Part shown: positions 1-6,181 of the stretch, piece by piece
Position numbering within the stretch: position 1 is the first letter of the stretch
Layout: the number at the start of each line of letters is the position of its first letter
From: Muribaculaceae bacterium
GTDB lineage: Bacteria > Bacteroidota > Bacteroidia > Bacteroidales > Muribaculaceae
Assembly (NCBI GenBank): GCA_902836725.1
Contig: CADFRV010000115.1
Location: 1 to 7,531, forward strand
Reading direction: 5' to 3'
Length of the DNA stretch: 7,531 bases
Made by a program: the position numbers and the translations under genes
The notes under the pieces: model-generated
Databases searched by the model: none
What the model saw: the letters and a program-made list of their open reading frames with translations, nothing else
Told to the model about the DNA's origin: nothing

Positions 1-16
1 TTTATATCCCGGTGGG

Positions 17-36
17 GAGGGTGCTGTCACACCCTC
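17..36 (-). terminator. Weak stem-loop just downstream of lpdA, possible terminator
   Basis: A perfect 7-bp inverted repeat (GAGGGTG / CACCCTC) with a 6-nt loop begins 13 bases past the lpdA stop codon, where the minus-strand cluster would be expected to end. On the minus strand the stem is followed by a C-rich and then mixed sequence with no T-run, so it does not meet the usual intrinsic terminator pattern. It could still stabilise a 3' end. The rest of bases 1-49 shows nothing recognisable. The terminator call is weak. Confidence 0.3.
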
Positions 37-49
37 ACGATACGTAGTA

Positions 50-1375
50 TCAGCTGCAGGCGCTCTGCAACACCTCGCCCAGTGTAGGATGCGAATGTAT
101 GGTGCGGGCGATGGCCGAGGCAGGCATACGCGCCGAAATGGCCAGCGCGGCCTCGGCGATCATATCGGCGGCATGCGGTCCCACGATCTGGCATCCTATC
201 AGTATGCCGGTAGAGGGATCGGTCAGCGTCTTCACCACCCCTTCCGGCTCACCCATCGCGAGAGCCTTCCCGTTGGAGCGGAAGGTACACTTTGACACCT
301 GGCAGGGCACACCGTCGCGGCGGCACTGCTCTTCAGTCATTCCCGCCATGGCGCATTCCGGTACGGTGAAAACTGCGGCCGGCACCACAGAAAGGTCAAT
401 ATCCTCACCCATCACCACCCGGGCCTGTGCGGAAGCAGCATGCGCCAACAGCGATATGCCGTTGCAGTCACCCACGGCATACACACCCGGCACTGCCGTC
501 TCAAAACGCGGATCCACCTCTATGCCTCGGCGACCCACCACAGCGCCCGCCTCGGCAAGTCCCTGAGGCACCACCGGCGAACGACCCACCGCCATCAGCA
601 CATATTCGGCCTCAACTACAGCGGTCTTCCCTTTCCGGCGGTATTCCACCTGTTTCATCACACCTTCCACAGGACGTATGGCACACACCTCGGCCTCGGT
701 CTGTATCTCCACACCGCGCCGTTTAAGTGCCGTGCGGAGCTGTCTGACCACATCCTTGTCAAAAGCGGGAAGTATCTCCTTGCAATACTCAAGCACCGTC
801 ACAGGCACTCCGAAAGCGGCGAAAACAGACGCGAACTCCATCCCTATCACTCCCCCGCCGACAATGGCAAGCGAGCGGGGCAGCACAGTAAGTTCGAGCA
901 GCGCCGTGGAGTCCACCGCCAGATGCGCCCCCTCTATAGGAAGCGATGCCGCGCGTGAGCCGGTAGCCACGATGATTCTGGGAGCGGTGAGAATGCGGCC
1001 GTCGGCTTCCACCTCATGCGGACCGATGAATTTCGCCTCGGCATGCAGTATCACGGCACCCTCGCAGACAGCGGCCACCGCCTCGCGCAACTGCGCCACT
1101 ACGGCATCCTTGCGCTCGGTGACACGGACCATGTCCACCGCAGCAGCGCCACCGGCAGGGAGCATCACACCGAACTCCGACGCGGAAGCCACATCCGCAG
1201 CCACCTGCGCCGAGCGGCAGAAAGCCTTTGTGGGGATACATCCCCGGTTGAGGCATGTGCCTCCCAGGTGGTCTTTCTCTATGAGAACCGTGCGCAGACC
1301 GCGGCGCACGGCAATGGAGGCGGCCTCGTATCCCGCAGGCCCGGCTCCTATCACTATCAGATCAAATTCTTCCAT
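50..1375 (-). CDS. lpdA: Dihydrolipoamide dehydrogenase (glycine cleavage L-protein / E3)
   Basis: This 441-residue cytoplasmic flavoprotein reoxidises the dihydrolipoyl arm of lipoylated carriers, here most likely GcvH, passing electrons through a redox disulfide and FAD to NAD+. An N-terminal FAD-binding GAGPAG lies at residues 10-15. The redox-active pair is Cys41 and Cys46 in GGTCLNRGCIPTK. The NAD-binding GGGVIG is at 173-178, and the second FAD motif around VGD at 301-303. A C-terminal dimerisation domain ends in HSHPT-LGE, giving the catalytic pair His429/Glu434 that reaches the partner subunit. It is a little shorter than many E3 proteins, which often have about 450-475 residues, because of a short 320-335 loop and an early end after the HPTLGE motif; all catalytic parts are kept. 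It is last in the glycine cleavage cluster, 151 bp after gcvPB. It may also serve 2-oxoacid dehydrogenases, since no second E3 is visible here. The ATG at 1375 sits right behind a C-rich tract, with no Shine-Dalgarno site. Confidence 0.95.
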   Translation of the reverse strand: MEEFDLIVIGAGPAGYEAASIAVRRGLRTVLIEKDHLGGTCLNRGCIPTKAFCRSAQVAADVASASEFGVMLPAGGAAAVDMVRVTERKDAVVAQLREAVAAVCEGAVILHAEAKFIGPHEVEADGRILTAPRIIVATGSRAASLPIEGAHLAVDSTALLELTVLPRSLAIVGGGVIGMEFASVFAAFGVPVTVLEYCKEILPAFDKDVVRQLRTALKRRGVEIQTEAEVCAIRPVEGVMKQVEYRRKGKTAVVEAEYVLMAVGRSPVVPQGLAEAGAVVGRRGIEVDPRFETAVPGVYAVGDCNGISLLAHAASAQARVVMGEDIDLSVVPAAVFTVPECAMAGMTEEQCRRDGVPCQVSKCTFRSNGKALAMGEPEGVVKTLTDPSTGILIGCQIVGPHAADMIAEAALAISARMPASAIARTIHSHPTLGEVLQSACS

Positions 1376-1391
1376 GGGGGGAGGGGGAAAT

Positions 1392-1528
1392 GAGAAATTG
1401 AGAAATTGAGAAATTAAGAAATTAAGAAAATCAGAGGGGGAGATCAGAGCTATCAGAGATCTCTGATCCCCCCTTTTCTTAATTTCTTATTTTCTTATTT
1501 TCTGATTTTCTCAATTTCTCTTTTCTTT
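1392..1528. repeat. Composite inverted octamer-repeat element (copy 1), gcvPB-lpdA gap
   Basis: The gap between gcvPB and lpdA is filled by a symmetrical element. Its left arm (1392-1431) is five tandem 8-nt units: GAGAAATT three times, AAGAAATT, AAGAAAAT. The centre (1432-1473) holds ATCAGAGCT and ATCAGAGAT in tandem, and the second runs into the exact 16-nt palindrome ATCAGAGATCTCTGAT (1452-1467). The right arm (1481-1520) is five units in inverse orientation: AATTTCTT, ATTTTCTT, ATTTTCTG, ATTTTCTC, AATTTCTC. The arms are imperfect reverse complements, so either strand could fold into a long hairpin. The element runs up to the gcvPB stop codon (1527-1529) and has no coding potential. It shares ATCAGAGCTATCAGAGA (1443-1459) with the element at 4442-4572. 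Its function is unknown. Confidence 0.85.
1436..1473. terminator. GC-capped hairpin, possible attenuator between gcvPB and lpdA
   Basis: GGGGGAGATCAGAG (1436-1449) pairs with CTCTGATCCCCCC (1461-1473), apart from one bulged A, across an 11-nt loop. Read on the plus strand, TTTTCTTAATTTCTT follows the stem; read on the minus strand, TCTGATTTTCTTAATTTC follows. Both resemble a bidirectional intrinsic terminator with an impure U-tract. Since lpdA lies downstream on the minus strand, the hairpin could lower lpdA expression relative to the upstream genes, or protect the 3' end of the gcvPB message. The loop carries a second ATCAGAG (1452-1458) that can compete for the same partner. The structure is seen in the sequence; the function is inferred. 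Confidence 0.4.
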
Positions 1529-3017
1529 AATTCTTGGTTTCAATAAATGTCAGGCAGGGGTTCAGGGCGGCCTCGGTATCGTCGGGGTGAGAGATGGTGG
1601 TGTTGTGGGGAGCCGAGATCACTATCTCGGGGTTCTCCCTTGCCTCACGGGCGATATCGCGCATTACAGCAACAAATTTATCGAGGGTCTCCTTGCTTTC
1701 GGTCTCAGTAGGCTCAATCATGAGCGATTCATGGAACAGAAGCGGGAAATAGATGGTGGGGGCATGGTAGCCGTGGTCAAGCAGGCGTTTCGCCACATGG
1801 AGTGTGGTAACCCCGGTGCTCTTGTCCGCCAGGCCGTCGAACACAAACTCATGCTTGCACAATCCCTCTATCGGCAGCAGATAATCGCCCTTGAGAGCCT
1901 CTTTCACATAGTTGGCGTTCAGCGTGGCCAACGCGCCGGCTTCCATCAGACCCTCGCTTCCCAATGTGAAAATATAGGCGAGAGCACGCGCCTGCACGGC
2001 AAAATTGCCGAGCGTGGCCGAGATGCTTCCGAGGGCATCAGGCGCATATTCCAGAGCGAGGGTACCGTCGGACTGTTCCACCACACGGGGAGCAGGGAGG
2101 AAACGCTCCAGACCGGCACGCACACCCACCGGTCCCGATCCCGGACCGCCACCTCCGTGAGGAGTGGAGAATGTCTTGTGCAGGTTGATATGCATGACAT
2201 CGAAGCCCATGTCACCGGGACGCGCCACACCGAGCATGGGATTGAGATTGGCGCCGTCGTAATACATCAGGCCACCCGCCTCATGCACCATGCGGGCTAT
2301 GGCCGGGATATTATGCTCGAAAATGCCGAGAGTGTTGGGGTTGGTCATCATCATCGCCGCCACAGTATCGTCGAGCAGCGGACGGAGCGCCTCCACATCC
2401 ACCGTGCCGTCTGGGAGGCTCTTCACCTCCACGACCTCAAGCCCCGCCACAGCGGCAGAGGCAGGATTTGTGCCGTGGGCCGAATCGGGCACTATCACCT
2501 TGCGGCGGCGCGTGTCGCCCCGCGAATCATGGTAGGCACGAATAACCATAAGCCCCGTAAGCTCGCCGTGTGCTCCCGCAAAAGGATTCAGGGTAAACTC
2601 AGCCATCCCGCCGATTTCGGAAAGGGCGCGCTCAAGCGAGCGGTATAGCTTCAGACATCCCTGCGACGCGAAAGCCGGGGTGGCGGGATGCAGCGACGCG
2701 AAACCGGGATGCGCCGCCACCTCCTCGTTGATCTTCGGATTGTATTTCATCGTGCACGATCCGAGGGGATAGAAACCGGTATCGACGCCGAAGTTATTGG
2801 TCGACATATTGTTATAATGGCGCACTACGGTAAGCTCGTCGCATTCGGGAAGCGAAAGCGGCTGCTCACGAAGCAGACCTGAGGGGATTTCAGGGGCTTT
2901 CTCCCCTTTGCCGTCGGTTAAATCGGCCGAAGAGATATGGCTCTGCGGAAGGCGGTAACCGCGTCTTCCCCGGCGTGACAGCTCGAACACCAGTTTGCCG
3001 TACAGTTCTCTGTTCAT
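1527..3017 (-). CDS. gcvPB: Glycine dehydrogenase (decarboxylating) subunit 2, P-protein PLP subunit
   Basis: This 496-residue protein corresponds to the C-terminal half of the glycine cleavage P-protein. It binds pyridoxal phosphate and, with GcvPA, decarboxylates glycine and moves the aminomethyl group to the lipoyl arm of GcvH. Visible family motifs are GFYPLGSCTMKYNPKINE (residues 81-98), ALSEIGGM (131-138), the NPFAGAHGELTGL stretch (144-156), PDSAHGTNPASAA (177-189), and DGANLNPMLG (254-263). HINLHKTFSTPHGGGGPGSG (276-295) contains the PLP-linking Lys281. The C-terminal stretch HAPTIYFP...LMIEPTETESKETLD (418-445) is also typical. Length is normal for a stand-alone PB subunit. It follows gcvPA by only 14 bp, which suggests co-translation and equal amounts of the two subunits. 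The ATG at 3017 gives the usual short N-terminal extension and is preceded by A/T-rich sequence without a Shine-Dalgarno site. The last codons meet the repeat element in the gcvPB-lpdA gap. Confidence 0.96.
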   Translation of the reverse strand: MNRELYGKLVFELSRRGRRGYRLPQSHISSADLTDGKGEKAPEIPSGLLREQPLSLPECDELTVVRHYNNMSTNNFGVDTGFYPLGSCTMKYNPKINEEVAAHPGFASLHPATPAFASQGCLKLYRSLERALSEIGGMAEFTLNPFAGAHGELTGLMVIRAYHDSRGDTRRRKVIVPDSAHGTNPASAAVAGLEVVEVKSLPDGTVDVEALRPLLDDTVAAMMMTNPNTLGIFEHNIPAIARMVHEAGGLMYYDGANLNPMLGVARPGDMGFDVMHINLHKTFSTPHGGGGPGSGPVGVRAGLERFLPAPRVVEQSDGTLALEYAPDALGSISATLGNFAVQARALAYIFTLGSEGLMEAGALATLNANYVKEALKGDYLLPIEGLCKHEFVFDGLADKSTGVTTLHVAKRLLDHGYHAPTIYFPLLFHESLMIEPTETESKETLDKFVAVMRDIAREARENPEIVISAPHNTTISHPDDTEAALNPCLTFIETKN

Positions 3018-3031
3018 ATTTTCAAGGGGAA

Positions 3032-4369
3032 TTAAATGTTACGGAAAACGTTTACCAGACGGTCCACATCCTCGCGTGTCTGCATCTCCGTGCATGCCAT
3101 GAGTATGTGGCTGTCATCAACCTTTATACCGGGAAGAATGCCCTCCTGCTCGATGCATCTCCTGACAAACAGGTCGAGATCCACACCGGCATCCACCTCC
3201 AGAAGGAATTCGTTGAGGAAAGGCTTGTCGGGATAAGCCAGGCGGCAGCGTCCTGCGGCCGTCATCTCCTGCAGCAGGTAGAGCGCCGTCTGGTGACCGC
3301 GCCATGCCACCTCCCGCAACCCCGCGGTGCCGAGCAGGCTCATGTATACCGAAACGTAAAGGGTCATCAGCCCCTGGTTGGAGCAGATGTTGGATGTGGC
3401 CTTGTCGCGACGGATATGCTGCTCTCGTGCCTGGAGCGTAAGCACGAACGACCGCTGTCCGCGGGCATCCACCGTAGCCCCCACGATCCTGCCGGGCATC
3501 TTGCGCATCAGCGGTTTGGTGGCGCACAGGTAACCGAGATACGGACCGCCGAAACTCAGCGGTATGCCGAGGCTCTGGGCGTCGCCGCACGCAATGTCGG
3601 CGCCCCATTCGCCAGGGGTGCGCAACGTGGCGAGATCGGCGGCTATGCAGTTGAGTATCAGGAGACCCTTGCGGGCATGCACCTTGTCGGCCACACCGGT
3701 AAAGTCCTCCACAATACCGTAGCGGTTGGGCTGCGGCAGGATCACACCAGCGATATCGGCATGCTCCTCAAGCAGGCGGTCGAGATGCGCCATATCGGTC
3801 ACACCCCCCGCCTCGGCTATCGTCTCCACATCCACACCGTGGTAACGGGCGTAGGTATCGACAACCCTGCGCACCGCCGGCTCCAGAGTGGCCGAAACGA
3901 GCACACGGCGCCGTTTGCGCACCGCCGCCACAGCCATCATCATGGCTTCCGCGGTGGCGGTGGAGCCGTCATACATGGAGGCGTTGGAGATCTCCAGTCC
4001 GGTAAGGCGGCTCATCATGGTCTGATATTCGAATATATACTGCAGGGTACCCTGCGAGATCTCAGGCTGATAGGGGGTGTAGGCGGTAAGGAACTCCGAG
4101 CGCCCGACGATCGACTTCACCGCCGCCGGCACATAATGGTCGTAGAAACCTCCTCCTGCGAAACATACTTTCACAGGCATATTGTGCCCGGCCAACCGGT
4201 CGAACTCCCTGCGCACCTCGTCGTCGCTCATCTGCTCCGGCAACCGGTAAGGTTCCGCAAGCATCAGCTCGGGAGGCACATCCCCGTAAAGCTCACGCAA
4301 TTCAGACAATCCGCAGGCCGCCAGCATCTCGCCGATCTCAGCCTCGGTATGCGGGAAATATCTATGCAT
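3032..4369 (-). CDS. gcvPA: Glycine dehydrogenase (decarboxylating) subunit 1, P-protein
   Basis: This 445-residue protein corresponds to the N-terminal half of the P-protein, the partner of GcvPB in glycine decarboxylation. Family signatures in order are MHRYFPHTEAEIGEML at the start, GGGFYDHYVPAAV (residues 72-84), TAYTPYQPEISQGTLQ (95-110), ASMYDGSTATAEA (130-142), QPNRYGIVED (213-222), DAQSLGIPLSFGGPYLG (263-279), and REQHIRRDKATSNICSNQ (315-332). It ends with a short domain of the split-subunit type (to RLVNVFRNI). It resembles a PLP fold-type I subunit but lacks the PLP lysine motif, which sits in GcvPB. The length matches stand-alone PA subunits. The ATG at 4369 matches the conserved N-terminus and no better start is seen. 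It lies 14 bp before gcvPB and 240 bp after gcvH, and that wide gap holds a composite repeat element. Split P-proteins are common in Firmicutes and archaea, whereas many Bacteroidota I know of have a fused GcvP. Confidence 0.96.
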   Translation of the reverse strand: MHRYFPHTEAEIGEMLAACGLSELRELYGDVPPELMLAEPYRLPEQMSDDEVRREFDRLAGHNMPVKVCFAGGGFYDHYVPAAVKSIVGRSEFLTAYTPYQPEISQGTLQYIFEYQTMMSRLTGLEISNASMYDGSTATAEAMMMAVAAVRKRRRVLVSATLEPAVRRVVDTYARYHGVDVETIAEAGGVTDMAHLDRLLEEHADIAGVILPQPNRYGIVEDFTGVADKVHARKGLLILNCIAADLATLRTPGEWGADIACGDAQSLGIPLSFGGPYLGYLCATKPLMRKMPGRIVGATVDARGQRSFVLTLQAREQHIRRDKATSNICSNQGLMTLYVSVYMSLLGTAGLREVAWRGHQTALYLLQEMTAAGRCRLAYPDKPFLNEFLLEVDAGVDLDLFVRRCIEQEGILPGIKVDDSHILMACTEMQTREDVDRLVNVFRNI

Positions 4370-4441
4370 AGGTCATGGAATTTTAGAAGTTAGGAGTCAG
4401 AGCGGGAGAAGTCAAGCATGAAAACCTCTGTGAGTGAAATC

Positions 4442-4572
4442 AAGAAATTAAGAAATTAAGAAATTGAGAAATTGAGAAAACAGATCTATCAGAGACATCA
4501 GAGCTATCAGAGACATCAAGCCTCTCAACTTCTTAATTTCTTATTTCTCAATTTCTTATTTCTCAATTTCTA
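4442..4572. repeat. Composite inverted octamer-repeat element (copy 2), gcvH-gcvPA gap
   Basis: The 240-bp gap between gcvH and gcvPA holds a second element with the same design as the one at 1392-1528. Its left arm (4442-4481) is AAGAAATT three times, GAGAAATT, GAGAAAAC. The core is a 9-nt iteration, ATCAGAGAC / ATCAGAGCT / ATCAGAGAC (4488-4514), ending in a degenerate ATCAAGCCT. This also reads as an 18-nt direct repeat beginning CTATCAGAGACATCA (4486 and 4504). The right arm (4535-4572) alternates 8- and 7-nt inverse units, giving AATTTCTTATTTCTC twice and then AATTTCTA. The 17-nt core ATCAGAGCTATCAGAGA (4497-4513) is identical to 1443-1459. Bases 4370-4441, upstream of the array on the plus strand, show nothing recognisable. 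No promoter of Bacteroidota type is seen in the gap. Confidence 0.85.
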
Positions 4573-4583
4573 TTCTTGCTTTA

Positions 4584-4613
4584 CTTCTAATGCTCTTGCT
4601 TCTCATGCTCTAT
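4584..4613. repeat. 15-nt direct repeat at the 3' end of gcvH
   Basis: Two adjacent 15-nt units, CTTCTAATGCTCTTG (4584-4598) and CTTCTCATGCTCTAT (4599-4613), match at the first ten or eleven positions. The repeat carries on the 15-nt spacing of the right arm of the composite element next to it and runs across the gcvH stop codon (4610-4612). It is probably a degenerate extension of that element and not a separate one. Confidence 0.5.
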
Positions 4614-4969
4614 TTTATAAACTCGGCATATGCCTCGGGGGACATGAGGGCGTCGAGCTGCGAGGGATCCGAGAGACGCACTTTCACGATCCAGTTGGCC
4701 ATCGGGTCACGGTTAACGGCACGGGGATCGCTCTCGAGGGCGGTATTCACCTCCACCACTTCACCGCTGACAGGAGCGATAAGATCGGAAGCGGCCTTCA
4801 CACTCTCTATGGCACCGAAATCCTCGCCTGCCTCAAGCTCGTCACCCTCTTCGGGCATGTCTACATAAACCACATTGCCGAGCTGCTTCTGGGCATAGTC
4901 GGAAATACCGATGTAACCGTATTCACCTTCTACGCGTACATATTCATGGGTCTCTGAAAACTTTATCAT
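4610..4969 (-). CDS. gcvH: Glycine cleavage system H-protein, lipoyl carrier
   Basis: GcvH is the mobile carrier of the glycine cleavage system. Its lipoyl arm takes the aminomethyl group from the P-protein, presents it to GcvT, and is then reoxidised by Lpd. The 119-residue sequence starts with FSETHEYVRVEGEYGYIGIS (residues 4-23), the typical H-protein opening, followed by YAQKQLGNVVYVDMPEEG (25-42). The lipoylation motif is FGAIESVKAASDL (51-63), with the modified lysine at Lys58. The C-terminal half contains PVSGEVVEVN and a slightly shortened NRDPMANWIVKV stretch, where relatives usually read like DPYGEGW; this loses about one loop residue. The protein is a few residues shorter than the common 125-130. 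It lies 21 bp after gcvT, which suggests tight coupling. The start ATG at 4969 is preceded by A/T-rich sequence. LplA encoded at the head of the cluster is the likely lipoylating enzyme. Confidence 0.97.
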   Translation of the reverse strand: MIKFSETHEYVRVEGEYGYIGISDYAQKQLGNVVYVDMPEEGDELEAGEDFGAIESVKAASDLIAPVSGEVVEVNTALESDPRAVNRDPMANWIVKVRLSDPSQLDALMSPEAYAEFIK

Positions 4970-4990
4970 GGCATTTTTAATTTATTACAG

Positions 4991-6109
4991 TTATTGTTTG
5001 TATGATTTCTTGTAAAATTTCTTCTTCACCACCACGCAGGGGAAAGTCTTGCGGCGGATCCTTACCTTGAGCGGTGTGCCGAGCGCGGCGCAACGTGCGT
5101 CGACAAGAGCCATGGCGATACTTTTGTCAACAGACAGGGCATGGTATCCGGTGGTCACATGACCCACCACATTGTCATCGGCATCGAGCACCTCATATCC
5201 GTGGCGCGGTATGGCGCGGTCCTGCAGTTCCAGTCCCACGACCTTCCGCTCCGGTCCGGCCGCTTTCTGCGCGGCCACAGGCTCACGCCCCACAAAGGCA
5301 GGCTTGTCAAGTTTGACAAACATGGTGAGACCGGCTTCCACCGGTGTGATATCGTCGGTAAGCTCGTCGCCATACAGCGGCAGCCCCACTTCAAAGCGTA
5401 GGGTGTCGCGGCATCCCAGACCGCATGGAGCACAGCGCCCCGAGGCCATCAGTGCATCCCACATGGCCACAATCTCCTCATCGCGTCCATAGACCTCGAA
5501 ACCATCCTCACCGGTGTAGCCGGTGCGGCTTATCAGTATCTGCTGACCGCCGTAAACGGCCTCCTTGAAAGTATAGAATGTAAGATCGGCACACGGTATG
5601 CCGAGCACCTCCTCAACGACACGCTCAGCCTCCGGTCCCTGGATCGCCAGTTCGGAAGTCACTTCGCTTACAAACTCCAGATCCACACGGAAAAATCCGC
5701 CGTCGGGGCGCGGTGCGTTCATCTGCTCCTGCACCCACTGCTCATCTTTTTCGATATTGGAGGCGTTGATCACCAGCAGATAGCGGTTAGCATTGAAACG
5801 ATACACAAGCAGGTCGTCAACCACCCCGCCACGCTCGTTGAGCATCATGCCGTAAAGGCACTGGCCGTCGTGGGCCGCGCTGACATCGTTGGTGAAAATA
5901 TGGTTCACAAACTCGGTGGCATCCTCTCCGGTTACGATAATCTCTCCCATATGCGAGACATCAAACACACCGCAGGCATTGCGCACGGCATTGTGTTCCT
6001 CCTCGATAGAGGTATACTGGATAGGCATATCAAAGCCTGCAAACGGGCTCATAACCGCCCCGAGCGCCACATGGCGGTCATGGAGGCAGGTTTTTAAAAT
6101 TTCATCCAT
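4991..6109 (-). CDS. gcvT: Aminomethyltransferase (glycine cleavage T-protein)
   Basis: This 372-residue cytoplasmic enzyme transfers the one-carbon group from aminomethylated GcvH to tetrahydrofolate, yielding 5,10-methylene-THF and ammonia. Motifs in order are the N-terminal HVALGAVMSPFAGFDMPIQY (residues 13-32), GVFDVSHMGEI (47-57), and the folate-site GGVVDDLLVYR (94-104), whose aspartates Asp98/Asp99 align with the catalytic aspartate of the family. SRTGYTGEDGFEVY (194-207) and LGCRDTLRFEVGLPLYGDEL (231-250) follow. The C-terminal barrel domain has GHVTTGYHALSVDKSIAMALV where many families read VTSGTxSP; I believe this variant is typical of Bacteroidales GcvT proteins. It ends in a lysine-rich tail (KKKFYKKSYKQ). 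The length is close to the usual 360-375. It follows lplA by 72 bp and precedes gcvH by 21 bp. The ATG at 6109 fits the family N-terminus, and no Shine-Dalgarno site is seen. Confidence 0.97.
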   Translation of the reverse strand: MDEILKTCLHDRHVALGAVMSPFAGFDMPIQYTSIEEEHNAVRNACGVFDVSHMGEIIVTGEDATEFVNHIFTNDVSAAHDGQCLYGMMLNERGGVVDDLLVYRFNANRYLLVINASNIEKDEQWVQEQMNAPRPDGGFFRVDLEFVSEVTSELAIQGPEAERVVEEVLGIPCADLTFYTFKEAVYGGQQILISRTGYTGEDGFEVYGRDEEIVAMWDALMASGRCAPCGLGCRDTLRFEVGLPLYGDELTDDITPVEAGLTMFVKLDKPAFVGREPVAAQKAAGPERKVVGLELQDRAIPRHGYEVLDADDNVVGHVTTGYHALSVDKSIAMALVDARCAALGTPLKVRIRRKTFPCVVVKKKFYKKSYKQ

Positions 6110-6132
6110 CAGGGTATAAGAAAAAAGGGAAT

Positions 6133-6164
6133 AAAGAAATTTAGAAATTAAGAAAGGGAGAAAG
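6133..6164. repeat. Degenerate half copy of the octamer array, lplA-gcvT gap
   Basis: Four 8-nt units (AAAGAAAT, TTAGAAAT, TAAGAAAG, GGAGAAAG) keep the nnAGAAAn pattern and 8-nt spacing of the left arms of the two complete elements at 1392 and 4442. The ATCAGAGNN core and inverted arm are missing. It sits in the 72-bp gap between lplA and gcvT, which otherwise shows only purine-rich sequence and no promoter. It may be a decayed copy, or simply an A/G-rich spacer that looks similar. Confidence 0.45.
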
Positions 6165-6181
6165 AGGGGAATTTTGGGAAT

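Noticed and set aside
300..330. Degenerate GcvT C-terminal motif as a sign of inactivation (listed positions are GcvT residues; DNA about 5120-5212)
   Set aside because: The TTGYHALSV variant replaces the common TSGTxSP, but I believe it is normal for Bacteroidales GcvT, and all other catalytic motifs are intact.
678..1409. Plus-strand open frame (243 codons) opposite lpdA
   Set aside because: Its Ser/Ala/Thr-rich translation is typical of antisense reading of GC-rich DNA, and the lpdA frame explains the region fully.
1587..2648. Plus-strand open frame (353 codons) opposite gcvPB
   Set aside because: It is a shadow frame of gcvPB with His/Arg-rich translation, no known motif, and no promoter in front of it.
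2975..4393. Long plus-strand open frame (472 codons) opposite gcvPA
   Set aside because: It lies antisense to a full-length gcvPA with all family motifs. Its translation is His/Arg-rich and low in recognisable motifs, as expected for the opposite strand of a GC-rich gene.
4442..4572. Possible CRISPR array
   Set aside because: The repeat units are 7-18 nt, adjacent, and without unique spacers of constant length. No cas gene is in the window.
4472..4957. Plus-strand open frame starting in the repeat element and running antisense to gcvH
   Set aside because: The first codons are repeat-derived (runs such as LNFLFLNFLFLNF) and the rest is antisense to a clear GcvH. There is no sign of selection on this frame.
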